Below, piece after piece: positions 51,934-62,500 of a stretch of DNA of 64,000 bases. Positions within the stretch are counted from its first letter, which is position 1; each line of letters starts with the position of its first letter. This DNA comes from Parietaria judaica. Taxonomy: Eukaryota; Streptophyta; Magnoliopsida; Rosales; Urticaceae. A program made the translations under genes and the position numbers. The stretch spans positions 11,608,606 to 11,672,605 of the forward strand of contig OX940865.1 in NCBI GenBank assembly GCA_954871525.1, written 5' to 3'. Below the pieces are notes generated by a model. The model searched no databases. It saw only the letters and a program-made list of their open reading frames with translations, and had not been told where the DNA came from.

Positions 51934-52637
51934 TGTTATTATTGACTTACGCTAAAAATATTATAAAATGTACTCAATAATGATTTTCTCGAGTTTTCAA
52001 CGACAATGATACACTCAAAGTTATGAAATTTACGTTTTTAATTAGTTTTTCTTTTAAATGTAAAAATAAAATAGCAATAAAAATCATTTATACTTTTTTT
52101 AAAATTTGAATTATGATAGCTAACGCATGTCATTTTTGTTACCTGGTTTTTGTTTTGTTTTGTTTTTTTCCCGCAAAACCGCCACAAAAAAAAAAAAGTT
52201 TGTGGAAAACCTTCAAAACCTTAATGGAATACTTCCTGAAAATTTAGAAAACAAACAACGGAAAACAACAGAAAGTTGTTGCTAGGTCGGAAGAATGGAG
52301 TACTCGCCCGCAATCCATGGGTAACTCACGAGATTTAGAACCCTGCTAGGCAGCCAGACACTCAAATACTTGAGTAAGGCAAACGAAGCATTTACACACA
52401 TATTATGTATAATCATGAAGATACAAACTGAAGTACATCATCGCAAGAGATAACATCCTACTTGAATTTAAGACTACATATTTGCTTCTAAAGCTTAAAC
52501 TGCGCGCAAAAAAAAAAAAAAAAAAAAAGAAACTTAACATCTAAATTACATACACGAATAAGTGATACGAGAAGAGGTTTAACATTCAAACACCCATCTC
52601 AAGCTTCTTCTTTCTTTTATTTGGATTTCGTCGCAAA

Positions 52638-52675
52638 CTATTTTCGGGTTTTGCACTTTTCCATTGCCCTTGGAG
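52638..52675 (-). pseudogene. Orphan last exon of the AUX/IAA gene, block A
   Basis: This is a copy of AUX/IAA exon 5 with its acceptor (GCAG ending at 52676), but the rest of the gene is absent on its right. After the split codon it reads [12 protein letters not shown] then TAG (52638-52640), which is the standard C-terminus of AUX/IAA proteins such as IAA27 (ending APRVMEKCRSRN, from memory). It cannot be expressed as part of a protein, but it records the tail the parental gene had before duplication. The functional copy at 57185-57258 has one extra base and a different frame. Confidence 0.85.
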
Positions 52676-52766
52676 CTGCAAGCATATCCAAAAACAAAGA
52701 TTTGTTTACCCTCGGAATGAAAGATTCTAGCAATATTGCCATGTTTGGTGATAAGTGAGTGATTAA

Positions 52767-53102
52767 TAACCAATAATATAAAGGTATTTGATTTTATTCG
52801 GACATTCAATTTTACCATCAAATTTGATATATCAAGTAGATAGATACAATATCACTGTATTCGGTTTTCATTTTAATATTTGATTTACGTTTTTTTTTGT
52901 TCACCTCTACTCGTTATGATGACCCCAAACTTAGTTCTCGAAATCAGAATTTCCTTCTATTATAAATACATATATACATATACATAAACACTAGTGATGT
53001 AGAAAGTAGAAACAATCGCGATCAAACTCCGGATTTTGGCGCTTCTTTTATATAGAGAGAACCAAGCAAATTTGAAGAATAGAACATAGCGAAAATATGT
53101 GT
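52767..53102. other. Junction between duplicated blocks A and B
   Basis: About 335 bp of AT-rich DNA with no match I can see to the outer flanks. It includes ACATATATACATATACATAAACA. It separates the truncated AUX/IAA copy of block A from the RPB5 3' flank of block B and is where the breakpoint should lie. Confidence 0.6.
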
Positions 53103-53659
53103 TAATACTTGATGGTAAGAACACTATGCGTTATTTTTTACTTGTTTACACAATTGAGCTTACAACTTTGGATATTCTTTAGGTAAACAATAAGTTTTTC
53201 TTAAAACTTGTCATTTCTTACGAGATAAATTGAATTATCTCAACCTTATCACATAAGATTTTTATAGAAACACAATCTATCTAAATGTCTTTAAGAGCAA
53301 GGGATTCAGTTGTCTTTTAGTCCGGCCCAATTCACAATTATAAAAAATTAAACTTTTGTGATATCAAATTTATTCTGGGTGGCCCGAAACCCCTGGACAA
53401 AACCGAAAAACGACCATGTCTCCTTCAGTTTTACGGTAGATTTCGTGACAGCGCGATATAAAAATGATATAATGTTAGATAAAGGGTTCGAAGAAACAAC
53501 TCAACCCTATCACAGACCTCCATTTGTACTTGCATGAATTTTAGGAACTATTTGACCAGGGCTTCGCCTATACAAATAATACTCAACACGATAGCCAGTT
53601 CGAATCAAACAGAATGGAGGTCGAAAATCTTCTATTAGGGTTTCAGAGAATCAACTTAA

Positions 53660-55355
53660 TCATACAACGTAACGATAGGTGACGTAACGCCCTGCCGTCT
53701 CACTTGGCCGGATTATCTTCACAACTTGTCCACGCTTCAGCCCGTAGTATCTTGCAACCGGGTCAGTCACTTGAATCCGAGGAAGCTGGGAAAACCAAAC
53801 CCAACGAAACAATTGAATTAAGAATCCAATTGCGCAAATAAGACGGGAGATGCTATGATAATATCTACTTGTTGTCCAAATATGTGTTCGAATGCTGATG
53901 TGCTATCTACACCTAAATGCAATTTAATTATACGACAATTCAGGTAAAAGTGTTAACAGTATTAAAAGGGCAAAGTGCAAGCTTAGAAAAATTGAAGGGG
54001 TGTTCTTGCAAAATATGCTTTAAAAATACACAAAACCTAAAAATAATTTATTTCCCATGTCCATCTAAAAATCTCTCGCTCCGCCATGCACTTAAAGGGA
54101 ATTAGTTTAGGGTTAAGCACTTTGATTATTAGATTCTTGAAAGCAATGTAATGTTCATCACTGCCTACCTGTGTTTCTTTCACAGTATACCTCTCCAGCA
54201 AAGTTTTCTTCTCCTCGGTTGTGAGCACTTGATGCTCGGGAACAAGAACGTGCTCCTTTATATTAACCAAAAGCTCTACTTCCTGTACACCATTATTTTC
54301 TAGTTAAATCGTTTCAGGAGATTTAGTTTGCCAAAATTGTATTCACTAAACATTAAGATAACCATACTCGCGATCAAGATTTGTAACATATAGAACGAGA
54401 ATTAAAAGCCATGCCCATCATTACATTTTAATATATGAAAGCTATTAATAATAGTGTCGATCTATAAAAAAAACCTAGCTCTTAACAATCTTATTGCATC
54501 ATAATCACAGAAGAGTTTCAAATGAAAATCTTTGCCTTTAATTATACTTAAGAACACCAAGCTTTTCATGCATTGTTAGGATGACGGTCCTCGTACGTAT
54601 ATAACTTTCATTTTAAAAGTATCATGAAAACAATAGTTAATAGACCACATTAAATAGAAAGGAAATTATCACGGTGAGTACTAATCTTTCACCTGAAAAA
54701 CTTCCAAGTGGAATTTTGCAGATATCTCGCTGATAACGTTCCGAGCATAGGGCGTCAAATTCTGTTGACAGACCAATATCGCCCTAGAAACATTCTCCGA
54801 CTTCATCCGGTTCGTGTAACTCCTTATGATCTTAATATTCACCTTCGATTCATCCGGGAAAAAAACATAGATCTGAAACACAAGAAGCGAACTACAAATG
54901 TGACACCTTGATCAAACGCAACCTAACAAAATTATAATGAGCCGCTTAGACGCATAATAAAGGTCACCGACACGGTACTTCTCGATGAAAAACGCAAGTG
55001 AAGTCGGTTCTCAAACAGAACTTTCCGGAAACCGTACAATGATACAATATCATGCGATTTCATGTAAATGCAGTCACTCTTATCGCTATTTTAGCCGCAA
55101 ATATCCAATGTGAGTGTCAATCAGCATCGACAAGGTAAGGATTCTGGAGAATACCTGATTAGAGGAATCATTCCTCATGGATTTGTTGATGACAAGGTCC
55201 TCCCTCTTCATGTTGTCGCCGTATTTGTTCCTGAATTGCTCTTTGGTGGTGTTGACTTCGAAGTCGCCGACCAAGTAGTTCCGATCCTTGAGCATCTGCA
55301 TCACCGTCTTCCTCATCCTGAACAGCCTCGTTAGCTCCTCCTCCGTCAGAACCAT
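53660..55355 (-). CDS. NRPB5: RNA polymerase II/IV/V subunit 5 (RPB5), copy B, 206 aa, 4 exons
   Basis: Second RPB5 gene in tandem, same orientation as copy A. Minus-strand exons: 55355-55155, 54872-54693, 54282-54169, 53785-53660, the same sizes as copy A (201, 180, 114, 126 nt). Substitutions relative to copy A are I14M, I34V, I36T, P76S, G79N, V80I, V82I, M83I, K84R, F109Y, L114I and A129V. Exon 4 encodes an identical peptide, so the assembly domain is unchanged and the jaw domain has diverged. The frame is fully intact with good splice sites. Its leader lacks about 108 bp that hold the 5' UTR intron donor in copy A, so expression may differ. The jaw-biased divergence suggests relaxed or altered selection (inferred). 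Confidence 0.94.
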
Positions 55356-57184
55356 CTTCGACGCACCTGCTTTCGCACAATTTCTGAGAAAGCGTCGGAA
55401 AGTAACCGGCGCCGGCGATCTGGTACAGGTCTGCTCCGGCGAGAGAGAGAGAGAGAATTAGGGGTTTAAGATTTGGGCATTAGAATTAGGGTTTATCGGA
55501 GGATCGGCAAAAATAGTCAAATTCCTTTTGAGGTTTTTTTTGGGTTTAGTGACCACGTTAACACGTTACTTACATTAATTTTTTTTTTCTTCAATTTGTT
55601 TTTAAAATGTCGATACCGATATTATGGTTTTCGCTTGGACACCGATTATCGAAGGGTAAATTATACGTATTTAGATACGGATATCGTTTGGTGACGATAA
55701 TTTCTCTAAGAGAAAGGCTAAATAGGGATAACAGTACAAAATTTAATACTTGGTAGAGTAACTTTATAGAGTAATGAGGTCAATTGGGATGAAAAGATAA
55801 ACTTCAGGGTCTTCGAAAATGATATCTTATATGTTATGTTATTATTGACTTACGACAAAAAATATTAAAAAATATACTAAATAATGAATTATTTTTCTCG
55901 AGTTTTCAATTGCAATGAAACACTCAAAGTTATGAAATTTATGTTTTTAATTAGTTTCACTTCAAGGAAAAGAAAAGTTGCACTGTATTTTAAATGAAAA
56001 ATAAAATAGCAATAAAGATCATTTATATATATTTTTCTAAACTTTTACTTATATTAGCTAACACGTGTCAATTATGTTACCTGGTTTTATTTTGTTTTTT
56101 TATCCCGCAAAATCACTACACATTTTTTTAGTACTATTGATAGAGATTACATATATATAATTTACGCGTCTCAAGGGATTGAACTTAATGCCTCACGAAA
56201 AGCCTTGTAATAAAATTACTGCTAGGTCAAGCAAACATAGTCACGTATATTCAAAATGTACGAGTCAATATCAGCGAGACATGTCTCCCAACACTAACAA
56301 TTTGATTTCATATCACATCTTATCTCTTTGTGGAAACAGAAAAGTCCAAATATTTTGCTTGAAGTTTTTTCAAGACTAAGTCTCTCCACTCCAACCATGT
56401 AAGTGGTCAATTTCCCACACCATGCCCATTACTTTCACTTCTCTTCACTAGTGCTTATCTTTAACTTCAGCTTCAATTCAACAATCAATTATGGAACTTT
56501 TGAAAAAGAAAAAGTTGTGAGCCAGATTTTCAGGCACAGCTTCAAGGCTTCAAGGTCTAAATACAAAGTCGACGATGGTTCGATTTTACGAGTTTATTAA
56601 TGGGTATCGGTTTTACTGAAGAGATTTTCATAAATTTTACGCGATGATTTTTTATATGTGATATTTATACTATATAAATATAGGTTACGGATAAAGTTAA
56701 AAAAAAATAAGGGTACAACTGCAAAATTAATACAAATATAATTCTAATTGGAATTTTAAATTAAAAAAAAAAACTTAGTGGAAAATTTGTGAAAAAAACT
56801 TGTGGAAAACTTGCAAAATGATAACGGAATACTTCACGAAAATTTGGAAAAACGACAATGGAAAACAACATAAAATTGTTGCTGGGTCAGAAAAATGGAG
56901 TACTCGCCCGCAATCCGTGGGTAACTTACGAGATTTAGAACCCTGCTAGGCAGCCAAACACTCAAATACTTGATTAAGGCAAACAAAGCATTTACACACT
57001 TATATTATATAAAATCATGAAGATACAAACTGAAGTACATCATCGCAAGAGATAACATCCTACTTGAATTTTATGAATACATATTTGCTTCTAAAGCTTA
57101 AACTTGCAAAAAAAAAAAAAAAAAAAATCTAAATTATACACGAATAAGCGGTACGAGAGGAGGCTTAACTTTCAAACACCCATC
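55356..57184. other. RPB5-B leader and 3' flank of the AUX/IAA gene
   Basis: It contains the short GA-rich leader of RPB5-B (about 55380-55460), the empty Mutator site at 55828-55836, and AT-rich DNA to 57184. A poly-A run at about 57107-57127 corresponds to one at 52508-52528 in block A. About 56150-56640 has no clear counterpart in block A beside the Mutator insertion and may be an extra insertion; I cannot classify it. No gene was found. Confidence 0.5.
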
Positions 57185-58222
57185 TCAAGCTTCTTCTTTA
57201 ATTTGGATTTTGTCGCAAACTATTTTCGGGTTTTGCACTTTTCCATTGCCCATTGGAGCTGCAAGAAAGAAGCATATCCAAAAACAAAGATTTGTTTACC
57301 CTCGGAATGAAAGATTCTAGCAATATTGTTAAGATCAAGTTAGCAACTGAAAATGTTTGTAAGTATCTACACACACACATATATATACATATATCTATGT
57401 AGAGGTGCAATAAGTTCAATTAAATTACTGTGCAGTAAATTTGTACAAGAGCTCGATTACAATTATGCTTATTACACATCTACTTTTTGAACCATGTTGC
57501 ATAAATTATGCACAACTTTCATAAATATTTAGACAATTGAGGGCAATTTTTTGGTCTTAACTTTGAGTTTTGGCCAGGATCTTATTTAGTATTTTTGCCA
57601 TGTTTGGTGAAAAGTGAGTGATTAAATTTTGAAGCACATACCGAGACCAATAGCGTCTGAACTCTTCATGATCCTCAACCTCTTGCAAGATTCAGTAAAC
57701 ATACTGAATAAACAGAACGAACAGTCGAAAGTGAGATTTTCAACAGTATCTGACTTGTCATTGCATTGAATTGAATTTTGAAGCGAAAGATTTCATCTTT
57801 CTTTTGGAACTGTTTTAAGTTAGAAAAAGCAGTCTCATCACTGAAAGAATATTCACATCAGATCAGGTCAATCATACAGAGTTTTCAAGTAATGAATATA
57901 ACAATATTTACTAAAACATCATGTCGTTTCATCCATCAAGTTACTGCATGCATGCTTGCATGGCAAGAAATGGAATACTAACAAAAAAAAGTGAGTTTTT
58001 TACAAGTTTGATTCATTTTCCCTATAAAATGTGGACTTTTTTCGAGCTCAAAAAGGCGGAACCAAGATACAAATTTCGGGGGAGCTGAATTTCGAATGAA
58101 ATTTAAAATTGATGATGCATCACAACTAGTGGTTGTTCCAGATGCCGTTACCGAAGAAAAATTTGTGGTTCCGTTTTACGGTTTTACTGGTGGGTTTTTG
58201 GTAAGATTTACCGATAAGCTTT

Positions 58223-58277
<55 letters not shown>

Positions 58278-59591
58278 TTTATTAATATAGGGTTAAAATT
58301 GCAATTTTATAGGAGTACTTAAACAAATTGAGTGTGAAGAGTAAACGAAACTTACTCCCACGGAACATCACCAACGAGCAACCAATCGCCATCCTTGTCT
58401 TCATATGTCAGCACAAATTCGGAACAATGGAGGAGATCCATCAGCCTGCTCTTGCTCAGCCCATCCTCGCTCGAAATGCCGTTTGAGTCGCATTGACCTA
58501 TAAACAAATTTGGAACAATTCACCATAGCAAAAAATAAATAAAAGAAAAAATCGTTGCTAGCCTTGAGGGCAGGGTTATAAACCAGAACCAGATTAACCG
58601 GTTCTCAAAACACCAGATTTGATCTAAATGTGAGTACCCTAAAGCGCACTGAAGGCACTTTCAGCTTTGTAGTTATGAGAATCCAAATCCCAGGACCCTG
58701 TGTTTGTAGGTTCTGAAATCCACTTTTTATAGTTCTACAAAAAAATTAATTCAAGTTTCAAATCCGGATTTTTATTCTAAAATTCGGAAGTTTCAAACCC
58801 AGTTTGAAATTCCGACTATGGGTTTTATTATCAAGAAACCAGAAATCCGGTTCTGGTTTCCGGGCTTCCTAGAACCCAAGGTTTGAACCTGGTTCCATCA
58901 CTTAGTATTAAGATTAAGATAAGAAACTTTGATTAACTTCGTGGAACAAAAGCGAGCCCCACCGAGCATTTTACCTATTGTGAAGCAGCTGAACATTTTT
59001 TCCAGAGCTGAAGAGAGCTCCGTGTAGCTGCCATAGATGTTGAGATCAACTTTCCTCAGATACGGAGCACCGTCCATGCTGACCTTGACGTAGAGGCACG
59101 CGTCTTCGCCGCTCTTCAGATGCTGCTGAGCCATCAGATTCTTCCGCGAAGACCGAACCGGCGGCCATCCCACCACCTGAGCCCTGTCAAAACACACAAA
59201 CCAAAACAACGGGATTCGGCCCGAGATGAGTGAGCCTCGGTGGAGCCCCTAACAACAAACCTTGAGAGTATAGCCTATGTCAAACGCTTCAATGCGTCGA
59301 ATCGTAACAAGGGGTCACAGACAAAGAAGGCGAATTATAGGAAATCAACAACAAGCAAGCTAAAGAAAGAAAGAAACCAAAAATGGCAGAGAAAATCAGC
59401 AAAGAGAGTTACTTTGAAGCGCAAGGTGGGGGCTTGACAGCCATTTGGTCGTGCACTGGCTGCGGCGAAGGCTTGTGACTGTCGGATCCGTGAGAGAAGC
59501 CCTTCTTGAGCGCGTCCCGCTCCGGCGAGTGGCGGCCAGGCAATCCCAGCCTCAGCTCCGTGGCTTTCAGGTTCAGAGAGCCCTTCTCCAT
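57185..59591 (-). CDS. AUX/IAA auxin-response repressor, IAA27-like, 221 aa, 5 exons, altered C-terminus
   Basis: AUX/IAA proteins repress auxin response factors in the nucleus and are degraded through TIR1/AFB when auxin is present. Minus-strand exons: 59591-59413, 59183-58975, 58497-58356, 57703-57642, 57258-57185; GT-AG, 666 nt. Domain I is [14 protein letters not shown] with the EAR core (about 6-19). The domain II degron is VVGWPPV (63-69). Domains III/IV form the PB1 region ([15 protein letters not shown] at 161-168; GDVPWDMF). The text around KMFSCFTIG and LGLPG-SPER favours the IAA8/9/27 clade, although the N-terminal region is short. Met at 59591 follows the family start; an upstream in-frame Met at 59660 would add 23 mostly Ser residues. 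From residue 200 a 1 bp insertion (57252) replaces the usual RAMEKC tail with 22 unrelated residues. Confidence 0.92.
58224..58276. repeat. (TAA)n microsatellite in AUX/IAA intron 3
   Basis: About 17 TAA units in the intron between exons 3 and 4 of the AUX/IAA gene. Confidence 0.95.
58560..58900. repeat. GGTTC/GAACC-rich segment in AUX/IAA intron 2
   Basis: About 330 bp with many short inverse motifs (AACCAGAACCAG, ACCGGTTC, GGTTCTGGTTTC, GAACCTGGTTCC) that could form a self-complementary structure. A similar composition occurs at about 46745-46965. It may be a MITE relic; ends and a target-site duplication are not clear. Confidence 0.4.
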
Positions 59592-62500
59592 GGAAGAAGA
59601 AGAAGAAGAAGAAGAAGAGGAATATGATAGGCCTATGACAACACCATGGAGATCAAACACTCGACCTTGTCAGTTTCAGTGGCACTCTTGTCTGGGGTTT
59701 ATAGAGAGAGAAAGAGAAGGGGTTTAGCGTATCTCTAGTTCTCTACTCTACTATATCTATACGTTATATTATATACGTAGTGTGCTAAAATTCTTCTATT
59801 TCTCTTTGATGTGACACTAAGACTTAAGGAAACATTAAAATTTCTGTAAAACCAGTTAAAAAAGTGGAGGAAATTTTGGAGAAAAGTAAAAATAAACATT
59901 TGAAATTTAGCGGTTAAAAAAAATAACATTAAGAATTTCTACCATGAAAAAAAAAAGGTTAAATTTGTTTAACAAGACATGGATAAATACGATAAAAGTA
60001 GCCAAACTTTGGTAAACGGAGGCAGAAGGAGTACAATGTGAATAAATAGCGCAAAAGTATCAAAACTCAACATATATGACGTGACACATTTTTTGTCCAA
60101 TTATTTTGTCGAATTCAAATGATAGAAGATGTTAAATAGCTGAACGAGCACATAAATGTGTATTTTAAGTTTGATTTAATAGCACTAGTGGACCGACACC
60201 ACGCTTCGCGTGGTGATGTAAAAAACATCGAATAAATTGATTAGTTTGATTTAATATATTTTAATTAAAAGACATAATTCAAAATATAAATTCGACAATT
60301 GCTAAAAAAATTTAAGTGAGGTCAGTGTTATTTTTTTGAATTAAATATATCACAATCTTTTTAACATAACTATAATTTCCAAATTCGGTAAGGAAAATTA
60401 TTGAGTAAGAGAGGTGAGTTTGAAATCTGTATATTTTGAAAAATAAATTTGCTGTAAAAGAACACTAATTAATGTCAAGAGTGAGTTCTTGAGATTAAAT
60501 GTTTCAGCATTTCAAATATTAGTCTACTTATAATGCAAATACCATATAGAAAATTATATTATTTTTCAAAGATCCTAGTTTTCATGACAAAACATAAGGT
60601 TCGAGTATTCAAACATGATATATATAAAAATCAATATGAGCAAGACAATCTTGAAAAGATGCAGTAATATATTACATCAGGAAATGCCTTCAAATCGCTT
60701 AATAGACCCATAGTTCACTTCTTGCGATAATTAGTTACGTCGATGAAAAATAATTGATTTTAACAGTTAAAATGATACATCAAGTTCTATGACCATAACT
60801 TATTTAGACTCTCTTCTGTAATGCGAATGATATTTTTTTTCTTCACCAAGAATCTCTTATAATTATATGACACATTATAATTCAAAATCATAGGTGATGG
60901 TGAAGCTTAGCGATTTTTTCAAGCATTAACTCTAAGCATTAATGCAAAATTTTAGAGGAATTTGGACGGCGAAACAGTCAATATATCCAAGTAGCTCTTC
61001 TAATTAATTTATTCTCATGATCATATCAACCGTCTTTCATTATTTTCTTATATAACTTAATAAACATATTAGTTCACCTTTCGATTTATTGACTGTAAGT
61101 GTATATGAATAAAGAAAATAATTTTGAAACAAATAGCAAATTAACTAAGCATGATTTTCTTTGTTTACTGCATATATATACTTGCAAAGATACACATGAC
61201 ATAATAGTGTGTATAACTAAACACAAAATGAGTAGTAACGAAACTGTGGAACAATATCCAAAAAGAGAGAAAAATGGAAAGAAAAAAAATGCTAACATGA
61301 ATCCATGTTGCTCCCTTCGAAAATAGCTTAAATAAAATAATATCGTTAGAAAAAACATTAAAAAATAGTTGTATTAGATTTATAAAGAGCACATAACATA
61401 CAAAAACAATGTAAATAATAGAACTTAAAATAGAGACTATACGAAGTAGAAACCTCTTTTCTCTCGACAATCGGGTGTGACTCCTCGTCTCTCTTCCTTT
61501 TTTATAAGTAAGCCCCAAATGAGTGAGTGGGTTTAAACTTTTAACAATTACATTCAAGGCGAAACAGTTCATGTTAGACGGGCTCTTCATATTTCAATTT
61601 GATTAACCTCCATGGCGTTAGTTGAACACTACACTTCGTATTTCACATATCATTCAAATTAGTTAAAGAAGGTACACGAAATTTAAAATTCAAAGTTTGT
61701 TATCCTAAATAGTAGTGGTTAATACCCCAATAGCATTATCCAGATATTATAGCCAAATGACTATGAGTAAGGCCTGAACAATATTTACTGAGTTATTATA
61801 TAAGACATGCAAATAAAATCATAAGTAAGGCTTGAACAATTTTTACAGCAAAATATGAGTAAATTAAGATAACAAACAAATAGTCACACTCAAATACGAT
61901 CATTTGTGAAAACAAAGTTGTCCATTAGAATAAATCGTCTTTTTACGTACCATCTCAAATTATATGCCTTTATGACCACATTTATTCCAGAAAACCTGCA
62001 ACTAAAACCAATAAACGTTTTGTGCGCATAGTTAATCTATGTATATATATATATATTGATATAATTCAATAAATAAATAGTGCAATAATAATGACTTTTT
62101 GTTTGCATAGTTAATACAATAGAAACAATTTATAAAGTAATTATACAAAATTATAAATACTAAAAAGAAAAATCTCAATAAGTTATCCACAACATTATTT
62201 TAAAATAAGAAATCTCAATAACTTGTTCTATTGTCCACAATATGATTGGAAAAATTTAAAAATTCAAAAAAAAAAAAAAAAAACAAATGTGAAGATCTTT
62301 ACCTTATACATAAACACTTGGTGTTTCATTCTTTTATATTCAGTAGATTTGCACCGTGGTTTATGGGATGGCAACTTCAAAGTATGTATATTAAGTGTAA
62401 ACAGAAGAATCAGTTGTTTACAGTATGGAAACAAAACTATAGAATCAAAAGGTCGTAAATCAATAGTAATGAGTAATTGAAGTTGAAATATCTAATCTGT

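Larger units (their letters stand above)
47064..52766. repeat. Tandem segmental duplication, block A
   Basis: It matches block B (53103-57625) over its length apart from indels. It carries a complete RPB5 gene and an orphan copy of the last AUX/IAA exon, in the same order and orientation as block B. Differences include a 1650 bp Mutator-like insertion (50275-51924), about 300 bp extra in RPB5 intron 2 (about 48580-48895), and absence of about 270 bp present in AUX/IAA intron 4 of block B. Its right boundary lies where AUX/IAA intron 4 sequence stops (GTGAGTGATTAA). Confidence 0.9.
53103..57625. repeat. Tandem segmental duplication, block B
   Basis: It corresponds to block A (47064-52766) and carries RPB5 copy B plus AUX/IAA exon 5 with part of intron 4. 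It joins without a break into the complete AUX/IAA gene on the right, so block B keeps the original right-hand context. It has no Mutator-like insertion. Confidence 0.9.

Noticed and set aside
52579..52821. Minus-strand open frame of 80 residues as a separate small gene
   Set aside because: It contains the orphan AUX/IAA exon read in the wrong frame; the ATG lies in intron-derived sequence.
61086..61590. Minus-strand frames of 90 and 141 residues rich in Phe, Leu and Ile
   Set aside because: They come from AT-rich DNA and look hydrophobic only by composition. There is no family match or supporting splice structure.
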